NCBI GenBank assembly: GCA_016791045.1
Contig: JAEUNO010000041.1
Coordinates: forward strand, 1-51,013
Direction: 5' to 3'
DNA length: 51,013 nt
DNA from: Methyloversatilis sp.
GTDB lineage: Bacteria; Pseudomonadota; Gammaproteobacteria; Burkholderiales; Rhodocyclaceae
The translations under genes and the position numbers were made by a program. Below are positions 45,515 to 51,013 of this stretch, piece by piece. Position 1 is the first letter of the stretch. Each line of letters begins with the position of its first letter. The notes below the pieces were generated by a model, which ran no database searches, had not been told where the DNA came from, and worked only from the letters and a program-made list of their open reading frames with translations.

Positions 45515-45544
45515 AGTATAAATGAACACATCGTCCTGCATCAA
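45515..45544 (-). promoter_or_regulatory. leftward promoter of XRE regulator gene
   Basis: On the minus strand TTGATG (45539-45544) is a -35-like box, followed after 18 bp by TATACT (45515-45520), a near-consensus -10. The start would fall near 45508, about 120 bases before the ATG. Confidence 0.55.
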
Positions 45545-45579
45545 ACAGATTTGCATATTTTTGCAACTCGATTTGATGC
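45538..45579. promoter_or_regulatory. nested inverted repeat between XRE regulator and aspartate kinase genes
   Basis: GCATCAAA (45538-45545) and TTTGATGC (45572-45579) are a perfect outer pair. TTGCA (45551-45555) and TGCAA (45562-45566) form an inner pair. The left arm coincides with the -35 box of the leftward promoter. The rest of the 45388-45708 gap shows no gene. Confidence 0.5.
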
Positions 45580-45708
45580 GTGAAAAGCGGGTACGTCGAC
45601 TGGTCCTCGAGCCTGTCTTCCGGTCATCCCTCGCGAGCGCAGCGCGGCATGCAGCCGTGGCGGATCGGTTACAATCGCCGGTTTTCGTACAACGTTGCGG
45701 AAGTACAG

Positions 45709-46947
45709 ATGGCCCTCATAGTCCAGAAATACGGCGGTACGTCGGTCGGCAAGCCCGACCGCATCAAGAGCGTGGCGCGCCGCGTCGCGCGCTACGTTGC
45801 ACGCGGCGATCAGGTTATCGTCGTGGTGTCGGCGATGAGCGGCGAAACCAACCGACTGCTCGGTCTTGCGAAAGAGGTGTCTCCGGCGCCTGATCCGCGG
45901 GAACTCGACGTGCTCGCGTCGACCGGCGAACAGGTCACCATCGGCCTGCTGTCGATGGCGCTGAAGGATCTCGGCCTGAAGGCGCGCAGCTACACCGGCG
46001 GCCAGGTGCGCATCCTGACCGACAGTGCCTTCACCAAGGCGCGCATCCTGTCGATCGACGAACGCAACATCCGGCGCGATCTCGACGACGGCAATGTCGT
46101 CGTGGTGGCCGGCTTCCAGGGCGTGGACGCCGACGGCAACATCACGACGCTCGGCCGCGGCGGTTCAGACACCACCGGCGTTGCGCTGGCGGCGGCCCTG
46201 AAGGCCGACGAGTGCCAGATCTTCACGGACGTCGACGGTGTGTACACCACCGACCCGCGCATCGTCCCCGAAGCGCGCCGGCTCGACCGCATCACCTTCG
46301 AGGAAATGCTCGAAATGGCGAGCCTCGGCTCCAAGGTGCTGCAGATCCGCTCGGTCGAGTTCGCAGGCAAGTACAAGGTCAAGCTGCGCGTGCTGTCCAG
46401 TTTCGAGGACGAGGGCCACGAAGGTCCGGGTACGCTGATTACTGTCGAGGAAGAAGCCAATATGGAACAACCCATCATTTCCGGCATCGCGTTCAACCGC
46501 GACGAAGCCAAGATCACCGTTCTGGGCGTGCCTGACCGCCCGGGCATCGCCTACCAGATCCTCGGCCCCATCGCCGACGCCAACATCGACGTCGACATGA
46601 TCATCCAGAACGTCGGCCACGACGGCTCGACCGATTTCTCGTTCACGGTCAATCGCGGCGAATTCACCAAGGCGATGGAAATCGTCGAAGGCGTGCGCCA
46701 GCACATCGGCGCCCGTGAAATCAAGGGTGACAACAAGATCTGCAAGGTGTCGGCGGTCGGCGTCGGCATGCGTTCGCACCCGGGTGTCGCCAGCAAGATG
46801 TTCCGCACGCTGGCCGAAGAGGGCATCAACATCCAGATGATTTCGACCTCCGAAATCAAGGTTTCGGTGGTGCTCGACGAGAAGTATCTCGAACTCGCCG
46901 TGCGCGTGCTGCACCGCGCGTTCGAACTCGACCAGCCGGCGGCGTAA
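45709..46947 (+). CDS. lysC: aspartate kinase (LysC type, with two ACT domains)
   Basis: A 412-residue cytoplasmic enzyme that phosphorylates aspartate, the first step towards lysine, threonine and methionine. The kinase core begins ALIVQKYGGTSVG and includes GRGGSDTTGVALAAAL and FTDVDGVYTTDPR. Two ACT domains follow from about residue 255 (ITVLGVPDRPGIAYQILG and the region around VGVGMRSHPGVASKMF), so feedback inhibition by lysine and/or threonine is expected. The start at 45709 is set by the conserved N-terminus; the frame is open to 45580. An internal ATG at 46462 with GAGGAAG upstream could give a separate regulatory subunit, as known in alpha2-beta2 aspartokinases. Confidence 0.95.
   Translation: MALIVQKYGGTSVGKPDRIKSVARRVARYVARGDQVIVVVSAMSGETNRLLGLAKEVSPAPDPRELDVLASTGEQVTIGLLSMALKDLGLKARSYTGGQVRILTDSAFTKARILSIDERNIRRDLDDGNVVVVAGFQGVDADGNITTLGRGGSDTTGVALAAALKADECQIFTDVDGVYTTDPRIVPEARRLDRITFEEMLEMASLGSKVLQIRSVEFAGKYKVKLRVLSSFEDEGHEGPGTLITVEEEANMEQPIISGIAFNRDEAKITVLGVPDRPGIAYQILGPIADANIDVDMIIQNVGHDGSTDFSFTVNRGEFTKAMEIVEGVRQHIGAREIKGDNKICKVSAVGVGMRSHPGVASKMFRTLAEEGINIQMISTSEIKVSVVLDEKYLELAVRVLHRAFELDQPAA
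46462..46947 (+). other. possible internal start for aspartate kinase beta subunit
   Basis: An ATG at 46462 (MEQPIISGIAF) lies at the junction between the kinase core and the ACT region and is preceded by GAGGAAGAAG. This is the position used for the beta subunit in Bacillus, Corynebacterium and Pseudomonas aspartokinases. It would encode 161 residues. Confidence 0.5.
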
Positions 46948-47022
46948 TCCGCCCGGCAGGCGCGATGCGCGTTTGACCCGGGCAGGGTCAGGCGGTATGA
47001 TTCGCGCGCTTTTGGAAGGACC

Positions 47023-47116
47023 GGAGGGGTGGCCGAGTGGTCGAAGGCACTCCCCTGCTAAGGGAGCATACGGGCCAAAACCTGTATCGAGGGTTCGAAT
47101 CCCTCCTCCTCCGCCA
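47023..47116 (+). tRNA. tRNA-Ser (anticodon GCT)
   Basis: The acceptor GGAGGGG pairs with CTCCTCC (one G-T pair). A long variable arm typical of Ser is present. The loop CTGCTAA in a CTCCC/GGGAG stem gives anticodon GCT. The T-loop is TTCGAAT. The CCA end is encoded. Confidence 0.96.
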
Positions 47117-47170
47117 GTTTCAGAGCTTGAACGGCAGTATATTTGTGCTAATATATTGCCTCTTTGCAGC

Positions 47171-47247
47171 GCGCCCGTAGCTCAGCTGGATAGAGTACTT
47201 GGCTACGAACCAAGGGGTCGGGCGTTCGAATCGCTCCGGGCGCGCCA
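47171..47247 (+). tRNA. tRNA-Arg (anticodon ACG)
   Basis: The acceptor GCGCCCG pairs with CGGGCGC. The anticodon stem CTTGG/CCAAG holds loop CTACGAA with anticodon ACG, which is read after editing to ICG. The T-loop is TTCGAAT. The CCA end is encoded. Confidence 0.96.
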
Positions 47248-47270
47248 ACAACGCAAAGACAGTCGGAAAG

Positions 47271-47298
47271 AAAAGCCAGTCGTCAGACTGGCTTTTTT
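47271..47298 (+). terminator. terminator after the tRNA-Ser/tRNA-Arg pair
   Basis: AGCCAGTC (47274-47281) pairs with GACTGGCT (47286-47293) around a GTCA loop, followed by six T. Confidence 0.88.
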
Positions 47299-47374
47299 CT
47301 TTTGTGCGGTCGGGGATGAATGGCCGGGGCTGCGAAGGGGCCAAGGAGCGGACCAAAGAGCGGACCAAGGCGTT

Positions 47375-47659
47375 TCATGCGGCGATGCGCGCGACCGGCG
47401 CGCGGCCCTTCGCCCGTTGCGCCGCTGCCCACAGATCGCGCTGTGCCTGCAGGCGCAGCCAGTAACCGGGCGTGGTTCCAAGGGCTTCCGACAGCCGTAG
47501 ATCCATGTCTGCGCTCACTGCAGCGTGCCCGTGCAGGATACGTGACAACATCACGCGACTGATTTCCAGGTGTGCAGCGAACGCCGTCACGCTCATGTTC
47601 AGGTCTTCAAGCCATCCGGCCAGAAGTTCGCCGGGCGGAGCGGGGTCATGCATGTCCAT
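47375..47659 (-). CDS. higA: HigA-type antitoxin
   Basis: A 94-residue DNA-binding antitoxin of the HigA/VapI group. It begins MDMHDPAPPGELLAGWLED, followed by an XRE helix-turn-helix (MSVTAFAAHLEISRVMLSRI and GHAAVSADMDLRLSEALG) and the typical TTPGYWLRLQAQRDLW end. GAGG lies eight bases before the ATG at 47659. It follows the toxin gene by 10 bp, the toxin-first order usual for higBA. It should neutralise HigB and repress the operon. Confidence 0.93.
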   Translation of the reverse strand: MDMHDPAPPGELLAGWLEDLNMSVTAFAAHLEISRVMLSRILHGHAAVSADMDLRLSEALGTTPGYWLRLQAQRDLWAAAQRAKGRAPVARIAA

Positions 47660-47669
47660 CGTTCAAGCC

Positions 47670-47948
47670 TCAGTGATAATCGACGTAATCCACCAGTTCG
47701 ACGTTCGGGCCATCAAAGCGAAAAACCAGTCGCCAGTTCGCTTGAACTGTCACCGCGTGAAATCCAGCCCGATTTCCCACCAGCGAGTGCAGTCGCCACG
47801 ATGGCCGCGCCAGATCGTCCGCGCTGGCCGCCGCGTTCAGCGCTGTCAGCAATTCGCGTAGTCGCTTGGCGTGCATCGGTTGAATACCGGCCTGCTTTCC
47901 ACTGCGGAAGAAGGCCTCAAGCCCCTTGTGGCGAAACGAATTGATCAT
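47670..47948 (-). CDS. higB: HigB-type toxin (RelE/ParE superfamily)
   Basis: A 92-residue RelE-fold toxin predicted to cut mRNA on the ribosome. It begins MINSFRHKGLEAFFRSG, the classical HigB start, and has LHSLVGNRAGFHAVTVQANWRLVFRF with the conserved basic and aromatic residues, ending VDYVDYH. The start at 47948 agrees with homologues; an ATG five codons upstream (47963) is the alternative. It is encoded just before higA on the same strand, about 0.7 kb beyond a tRNA-Arg gene. Confidence 0.92.
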   Translation of the reverse strand: MINSFRHKGLEAFFRSGKQAGIQPMHAKRLRELLTALNAAASADDLARPSWRLHSLVGNRAGFHAVTVQANWRLVFRFDGPNVELVDYVDYH

Positions 47949-48273
47949 AAATCGTAAATCCATGCTTTACAACAAGGCGCTCGCCATCGATCCGGTGTTC
48001 ATGGAAGAAAGCGCTTGAAGCCTTACATCGCACCCGCTCCGAAAAAACCGAAGCGAGAATCGCGACGCCTGAACGTCGTCAGGTTCATGTCTGACATCGC
48101 TGCAAGCGCTTCCAATTAAGCATGGCCCACGATTCTACCTATGCAAATGTCGTTGCAGGCGTTGTCCGATCTATGAACGCAGCGGCCTTGATCAAGCGCA
48201 AGGCGGATTCGCAGGCGGCATCCATGCTTGAAGTGTCGAAGGCACCCGCCTTCGCATCACATGGAGATGTGTC
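47949..48273. other. intergenic region without a supported gene
   Basis: This 325-bp stretch separates higB from the protein at 48274. It holds the higBA promoter region and short frames only. An 18-codon rightward frame from 47963 reads like the end of a TPR repeat (YNKALAIDP), and a 69-codon frame from 48122 has no recognisable content and runs into the next gene. It may hold remnants of older genes, but nothing firm. Confidence 0.4.
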
Positions 48274-48903
48274 ATGCCGAAGATCACCGATCTCATCAAT
48301 CCCGGACTTCATCGCCCCACCGGACCGGTAGTGCGCCCGCCGCTGGAATTCGCCAAGGCGACCGTGATCCTGTTCGACGATGTGCCCGAGGGCACCGTGA
48401 TCGACACCCAGTACAGCGCGAAGGGCGTGACCTTCGCGTCCATCACCACCAGCCCGGCCAAGCGCTGGCATGCCTACGCGCGTTCGGCCTGGGGCATGGA
48501 ATCGGCCCCCAACGGCATTTCGGTGGTCGCGCCGCCCCAGCTCTGCATGTTCGACGCGCGCCAGGGCGGCATCGAGGCCGTCTTCGCCAAGCCGCAGCGA
48601 TGGGTATCGATCGATGCCAAGCCGATGGAGGCGCCCGAAGGCATGACCGCGGCGACAGCGCAGCCTTTCCTCGAAGCCTATGACGCCGCGGGAAAGCTGC
48701 TTGGACGCGCCGAGTACCCGGTGGCGCACGGCGCTGCAGGGTGGGGTACATGGCAGATCGTGCTTTATTCGTCGACCACCGCCAATATCGCGAAGGTCAT
48801 CTTCTCGTGCTCGCGCGACGGCAACACGCCGGTCTATGCGCTGTTCGACCGCTTTGCATTTGCGCCCGAACGTTCGCTGATCGCACGTCCGCTGGGCGGC
48901 TGA
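48274..48903 (+). CDS. conserved-looking protein of unknown function, beta-rich
   Basis: A 209-residue protein with no signal peptide or membrane helix. I do not recognise a family. The stretch VILFDDVPEGTVIDTQYSAKGVTFAS resembles the start of lectin-like or PEP-CTERM-associated surface domains, in which a FDD...GT...Y...GV.F pattern is common, but there is no export signal or PEP-CTERM tail. The rest alternates short hydrophobic stretches typical of a beta sandwich and ends FDRFAFAPERSLIARPLGG. GGAG precedes the ATG by seven bases, so it is probably a real gene. Monocistronic, 72 bp upstream of a TraR/DksA-type gene. Confidence 0.6.
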   Translation: MPKITDLINPGLHRPTGPVVRPPLEFAKATVILFDDVPEGTVIDTQYSAKGVTFASITTSPAKRWHAYARSAWGMESAPNGISVVAPPQLCMFDARQGGIEAVFAKPQRWVSIDAKPMEAPEGMTAATAQPFLEAYDAAGKLLGRAEYPVAHGAAGWGTWQIVLYSSTTANIAKVIFSCSRDGNTPVYALFDRFAFAPERSLIARPLGG

Positions 48904-48976
48904 CGCGATCGTCCATCCGATCCTGGATAACCACGCCATACAGAAGGCCACCACAGGCCCTGAGGAGAAACAAGTC

Positions 48977-49366
48977 ATGAATCTGCCCCTGACCGCAGCA
49001 CAACGTCAGCGCCTCGAAGAAATCCTGCGTCAGGAACATGGCGAACTGAGCGCACGACGCAAGGCATACCTCGGCGGCCTGACGCGCGCCGAGCATGCCC
49101 GCGAAGTGCTTCTTCAGGACGGCGACGACGCGCCGCAGCGCGCTTCCGACCGGGAAATCGATCTGCAGCGTGTCGAAGAAGACGTCGCACGCCTGGCCGA
49201 CATCGACGCCGCGCTGCAGCGCATCGCCGAAGGCCGGTACGGTGTCTGCAGCGCGTGCGGCGAAGACATCCCGGCCGGACGGCTCGAAGTTGCGCCGTAC
49301 ACCCGGTACTGCGTCGCCTGCGAAGCGCAACGCGAACGCGGCCTCAAACCCGCCGCAAGCCTGTAG
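48977..49366 (+). CDS. TraR/DksA family zinc-finger protein
   Basis: A 129-residue cytoplasmic protein with a helical N-terminal part (about 1-85) and a C4 zinc finger: C91-SAC94 and C112-VAC115. The layout GRYGVCSACGEDIPAGRLEV...YTRYCVACEA is typical of the family whose members bind RNA polymerase through the secondary channel (DksA, TraR) or have unknown roles. It is shorter than DksA (about 150), so it is a paralogue. The start at 48977 follows GAGGAGAAA. The second REPIN array begins about 55 bp downstream. Confidence 0.87.
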   Translation: MNLPLTAAQRQRLEEILRQEHGELSARRKAYLGGLTRAEHAREVLLQDGDDAPQRASDREIDLQRVEEDVARLADIDAALQRIAEGRYGVCSACGEDIPAGRLEVAPYTRYCVACEAQRERGLKPAASL

Positions 49367-49422
49367 CGTCGGCGCCCGCCGTCCCGCACACCAGGCCACA
49401 CCCCAAGGTACAGCAAGGCTTT

Positions 49423-50128
49423 TGCAGGAGCGAGCCATGCTCGCGATGCGGTCTCCGATGACGTGAGGGTGCGTGATTGACGTGGTGATCGCGACCGGGG
49501 GTCGCTCCTACAGGGGCGGCGCGGTTCTTGTAGGAGCGAGCCGTGCTCGCGATGCGGGCTTCGACTACGTGAGGGTGCGTGATTGACGTGTTGATCGCGA
49601 CCGGGGGGCGCTCCTACAGGGGCGGTGCGGTTTTGTAGGAGCGAGCCCTGCTCGCGATGCGGTCTTCGAACAGGTGATGGCGCGTGATCAGCGTGTTGAT
49701 CGCGACCGGGGGTCGCTCCTACAGGGGCGGCGCGGTTTTGTAGGAGCGAGCCATGCTCGCGATGCGGTCTCCGATGACGTGAGGGTGCGTGATTGACGTG
49801 TTGATCGCGACCGGGGGTCGCTCCTACAGGGGCGGTGCGGTTTTGTAGGAGCGAGCCATGCTCGCGATGCGGTCTTCGAACAGGTGAGGGTGCGTGATCA
49901 GCGTGTTGATCGCGACCGGGGGGCGCTCCTACAGGGGCGGCGCGGTTTTTTGTAGGAGCGAGCCATGCTCGCGATGCGGTCTCCGATTACGTGAGGGTGC
50001 GTGATTGACGTGTTGATCGCGACCGGGGGTCGCTCCTACAGGGGCGGTGCGGTTTTGTAGGAGCGAGCCATGCTCGCGATCCGGTCTTCGATTACGTGAG
50101 GGTGCGTGATTGACGTAGTGATCGCGAC
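49423..50128. repeat. REPIN tandem array 2: six full units flanked by two half units
   Basis: A right half lies at 49423-49447. Six units follow at 49487-49553, 49593-49658, 49698-49763, 49803-49868, 49908-49975 and 50015-50080. A cut left half sits at 50120-50128. Spacing is 105-107 bp. The arms are as in array 1, but the right arm loop is mostly CAT (GCGAGC-CAT-GCTCGC) instead of CCC. Spacers fall into two types, one with GATGACGTGAGGGTGCGTG and one with CGAACAGGTGATGGCGCGTG, which alternate over much of the array. The array runs from about 55 bp after the TraR/DksA gene to 63 bp before the RAYT gene; no other gene fits in 49367-50190. Confidence 0.93.
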
Positions 50129-50148
50129 AAGGCGGGAGCGTCGGAATT

Positions 50149-50164
50149 ATGGATGGCAATCCAT
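50149..50164. promoter_or_regulatory. perfect palindrome upstream of RAYT gene
   Basis: ATGGAT GGCA ATCCAT is a perfect 6-bp inverted repeat with a 4-base centre, ending 26 bases before the RAYT ATG. It could be an operator or an RNA hairpin in the leader; no known protein is assigned. Confidence 0.4.
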
Positions 50165-50190
50165 ACGAACGGCATATATCCTTCCATTGA

Positions 50191-50634
50191 ATGCATACCC
50201 CTCCGCGCCAGAGCCGGTTACGTACCGGTCGTATCTCCATCCCGGGTCAGGTTTATCACCTCACCTTTGTGACGCGAAGCCGCAGGCCCTTCTTCAATGA
50301 CTTCCGGATTGCGCGTGCTGCCGTTTGTGCGCTCCGCAGGGCGGCGGATCGTGGTGATGCCGACACCTTGGCTTATGTGTTGATGCCTGATCATCTGCAC
50401 TGGCTGATGGTGTTGGGCCCCGATCGATCCCTTGGCAAGGTGGTGCAGGCATTCAAGAGCGCAAGCGCCCGGCGCGTCGGGCAGCCGATCTGGCAGTCCG
50501 GCTTTCACGACCACGCGCTTCGAACCGACGAAGACTGCCACGCGATTGCACGTTACATCGTCGCAAATCCGTTGCGCAGAGGCCTTGTCGCGCGGGTGGG
50601 CGATTATCCGCATTGGGATGCCGTGTGGCTGTAG
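50191..50634 (+). CDS. REP-associated tyrosine transposase (RAYT)
   Basis: A 147-residue member of the Y1/HUH transposase family (IS200/IS605-like TnpA_REP). It starts RISIPGQVYHLTFVTRSRRPFF, the usual RAYT opening. The HUH metal motif is H68-L-H70 in MPDHLHWLM, and the catalytic tyrosine is Y122 in ARYIVANPLRRGL. All key residues are intact, so single-strand cleavage next to GTAG-foot REP hairpins is expected. It stands alone, with no terminal repeats of its own, and is flanked on both sides by the REPIN arrays it probably generated, which is the defining arrangement of a domesticated RAYT. It is shorter than Pseudomonas RAYTs, probably a compact group. Confidence 0.93.
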   Translation: MHTPPRQSRLRTGRISIPGQVYHLTFVTRSRRPFFNDFRIARAAVCALRRAADRGDADTLAYVLMPDHLHWLMVLGPDRSLGKVVQAFKSASARRVGQPIWQSGFHDHALRTDEDCHAIARYIVANPLRRGLVARVGDYPHWDAVWL

Positions 50635-50664
50635 CGGAGAGGCCATCCTGTCGGCAAGTGGACG

Positions 50665-51013
50665 CTGGCGCGTGATCGACGTGTGGAATCGCGACCGGGG
50701 GTCGCTCCTACAGGGGGGCGGTGCGGTTTTGTAGGAGCGAGCCATGCTCGCGATGCGGGCTTCGAATGCGTGAGGGTGCGTGATCGACGTGTGGAATCGC
50801 GACCGGGGGTCGCTCCTACAGGGGCGGTGCGGTTCTTGTAGGAGCGAGCCATGCTCGCGATGCGGGCTTCGAATACGTGAGGGTGCGTGATCGACATGTG
50901 GAATCGCGACCGGGGGTCGCTCCTACAAGGGCGGCGCGGGTTCTTGTAGGAGCGAGCCATGCTCGCGATGCGGTCTTCGAATACGTGAGGGTGCGTGATC
51001 GACGTGTTGATCG
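50665..51013. repeat. REPIN tandem array 3: three units, cut by window end
   Basis: It begins with spacer-like sequence (GCGCGTGATCGACGTGTGG) at 50668-50686. Units follow at 50687-50754, 50795-50861 and 50902-50969, and a new left arm starts at 51009, cut by the window end. Spacing is 107-108 bp. Right arms all have the CAT loop. Left arms start GAATCGCGACC instead of GATCGCGACC, a variant specific to this array. The array probably goes on beyond the window. Confidence 0.92.

Noticed and set aside
47023-47948. Possible genomic island inserted at the tRNA-Arg gene
   Set aside because: No integrase, no repeated tRNA 3' end was seen downstream, and the following genes have ordinary composition.
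48122-48331. 69-codon rightward frame before the unknown protein gene
   Set aside because: No good ribosome site, no family content, and it overlaps the better-supported start at 48274.
44352-50969. Repeats with regular spacing that could suggest a CRISPR array
   Set aside because: The ~40-bp spacers are themselves conserved repeats, the unit is an inverted pair of hairpins of ~66 bp, no cas genes are present, and a RAYT gene is adjacent.

Overview
The window is GC-rich, densely coded chromosomal DNA. I read it as a betaproteobacterium of the Rhodocyclales/Nitrosomonadales kind (a Methyloversatilis-like methylotroph would fit). The clues are two polyhydroxyalkanoate (PHA) phasins, an hpnCDE squalene operon, a propionyl-CoA synthetase, a PqqU-like TonB receptor, a T2SS/T4P-like gene run and high-GC codon use. 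This placement is inference; no rRNA is present.

Layout. 1-2763: CHASE2-GGDEF-EAL cyclic-di-GMP enzyme, probably cut at its 5' end. 2.8-5.8 kb: PHA/acyl-CoA block (two phasins and a CoA-transferase). 5.85-8.5 kb: clpB behind a clear heat-shock promoter. 8.7-14.2 kb: glycine-zipper lipoprotein, TatD nuclease, TonB receptor, orphan PIN protein, HExxH protein and a metallophosphoesterase that closes the hpnCDE operon (14.2-17.2 kb). 17.2 kb: tRNA-Leu. 17.4-24 kb: copper/silver efflux operon (Cys-rich leader protein, CusC, CusB-CusF fusion, CusA). 24-28.8 kb: methyltransferase-ribA, lrgAB-type pair, ferric-iron binding protein facing a DUF2325 gene across an iron-box region, NlpC/P60 hydrolase. 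28.9-35.5 kb: REC plus degenerate GGDEF regulator, prpE, and a PAS-LuxR regulator facing a thiolase/acyl-CoA-ligase pair. 35.6-44.3 kb: lytic transglycosylase, then a tightly overlapped secretion/pilus operon gspG-gspF-gspE-pilM/N/O/P-like-secretin. 45.1-49.4 kb: XRE regulator, aspartate kinase, tRNA-Ser, tRNA-Arg, HigBA, a protein of unknown function and a TraR/DksA zinc finger.

The most striking structure is a REPIN/RAYT system. Three tandem arrays (44352-45012, 49423-50128, 50687-end) are built from a ~66-bp unit made of two inverted REP hairpins plus a ~40-bp conserved spacer, repeating every 105-108 bp. A REP-associated tyrosine transposase (RAYT) gene at 50191-50634 sits between arrays 2 and 3, apparently in place of the inside of one unit. 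The arms of each unit differ by a compensated base-pair flip in the hairpin stem, and array 2 spacers alternate between two types.

How the genes work together: phasins, CoA-transferase, PrpE and the thiolase/ligase pair point to short-chain acyl-CoA and PHA metabolism. Two proteins concern c-di-GMP: a bifunctional enzyme, and a regulator that looks like a c-di-GMP receptor. The efflux operon, iron-box pair and PqqU-like receptor handle metals and cofactors. The secretion operon is compact and unusual in carrying a single pseudopilin and a lipoprotein secretin with TPR-like and cohesin-like parts.
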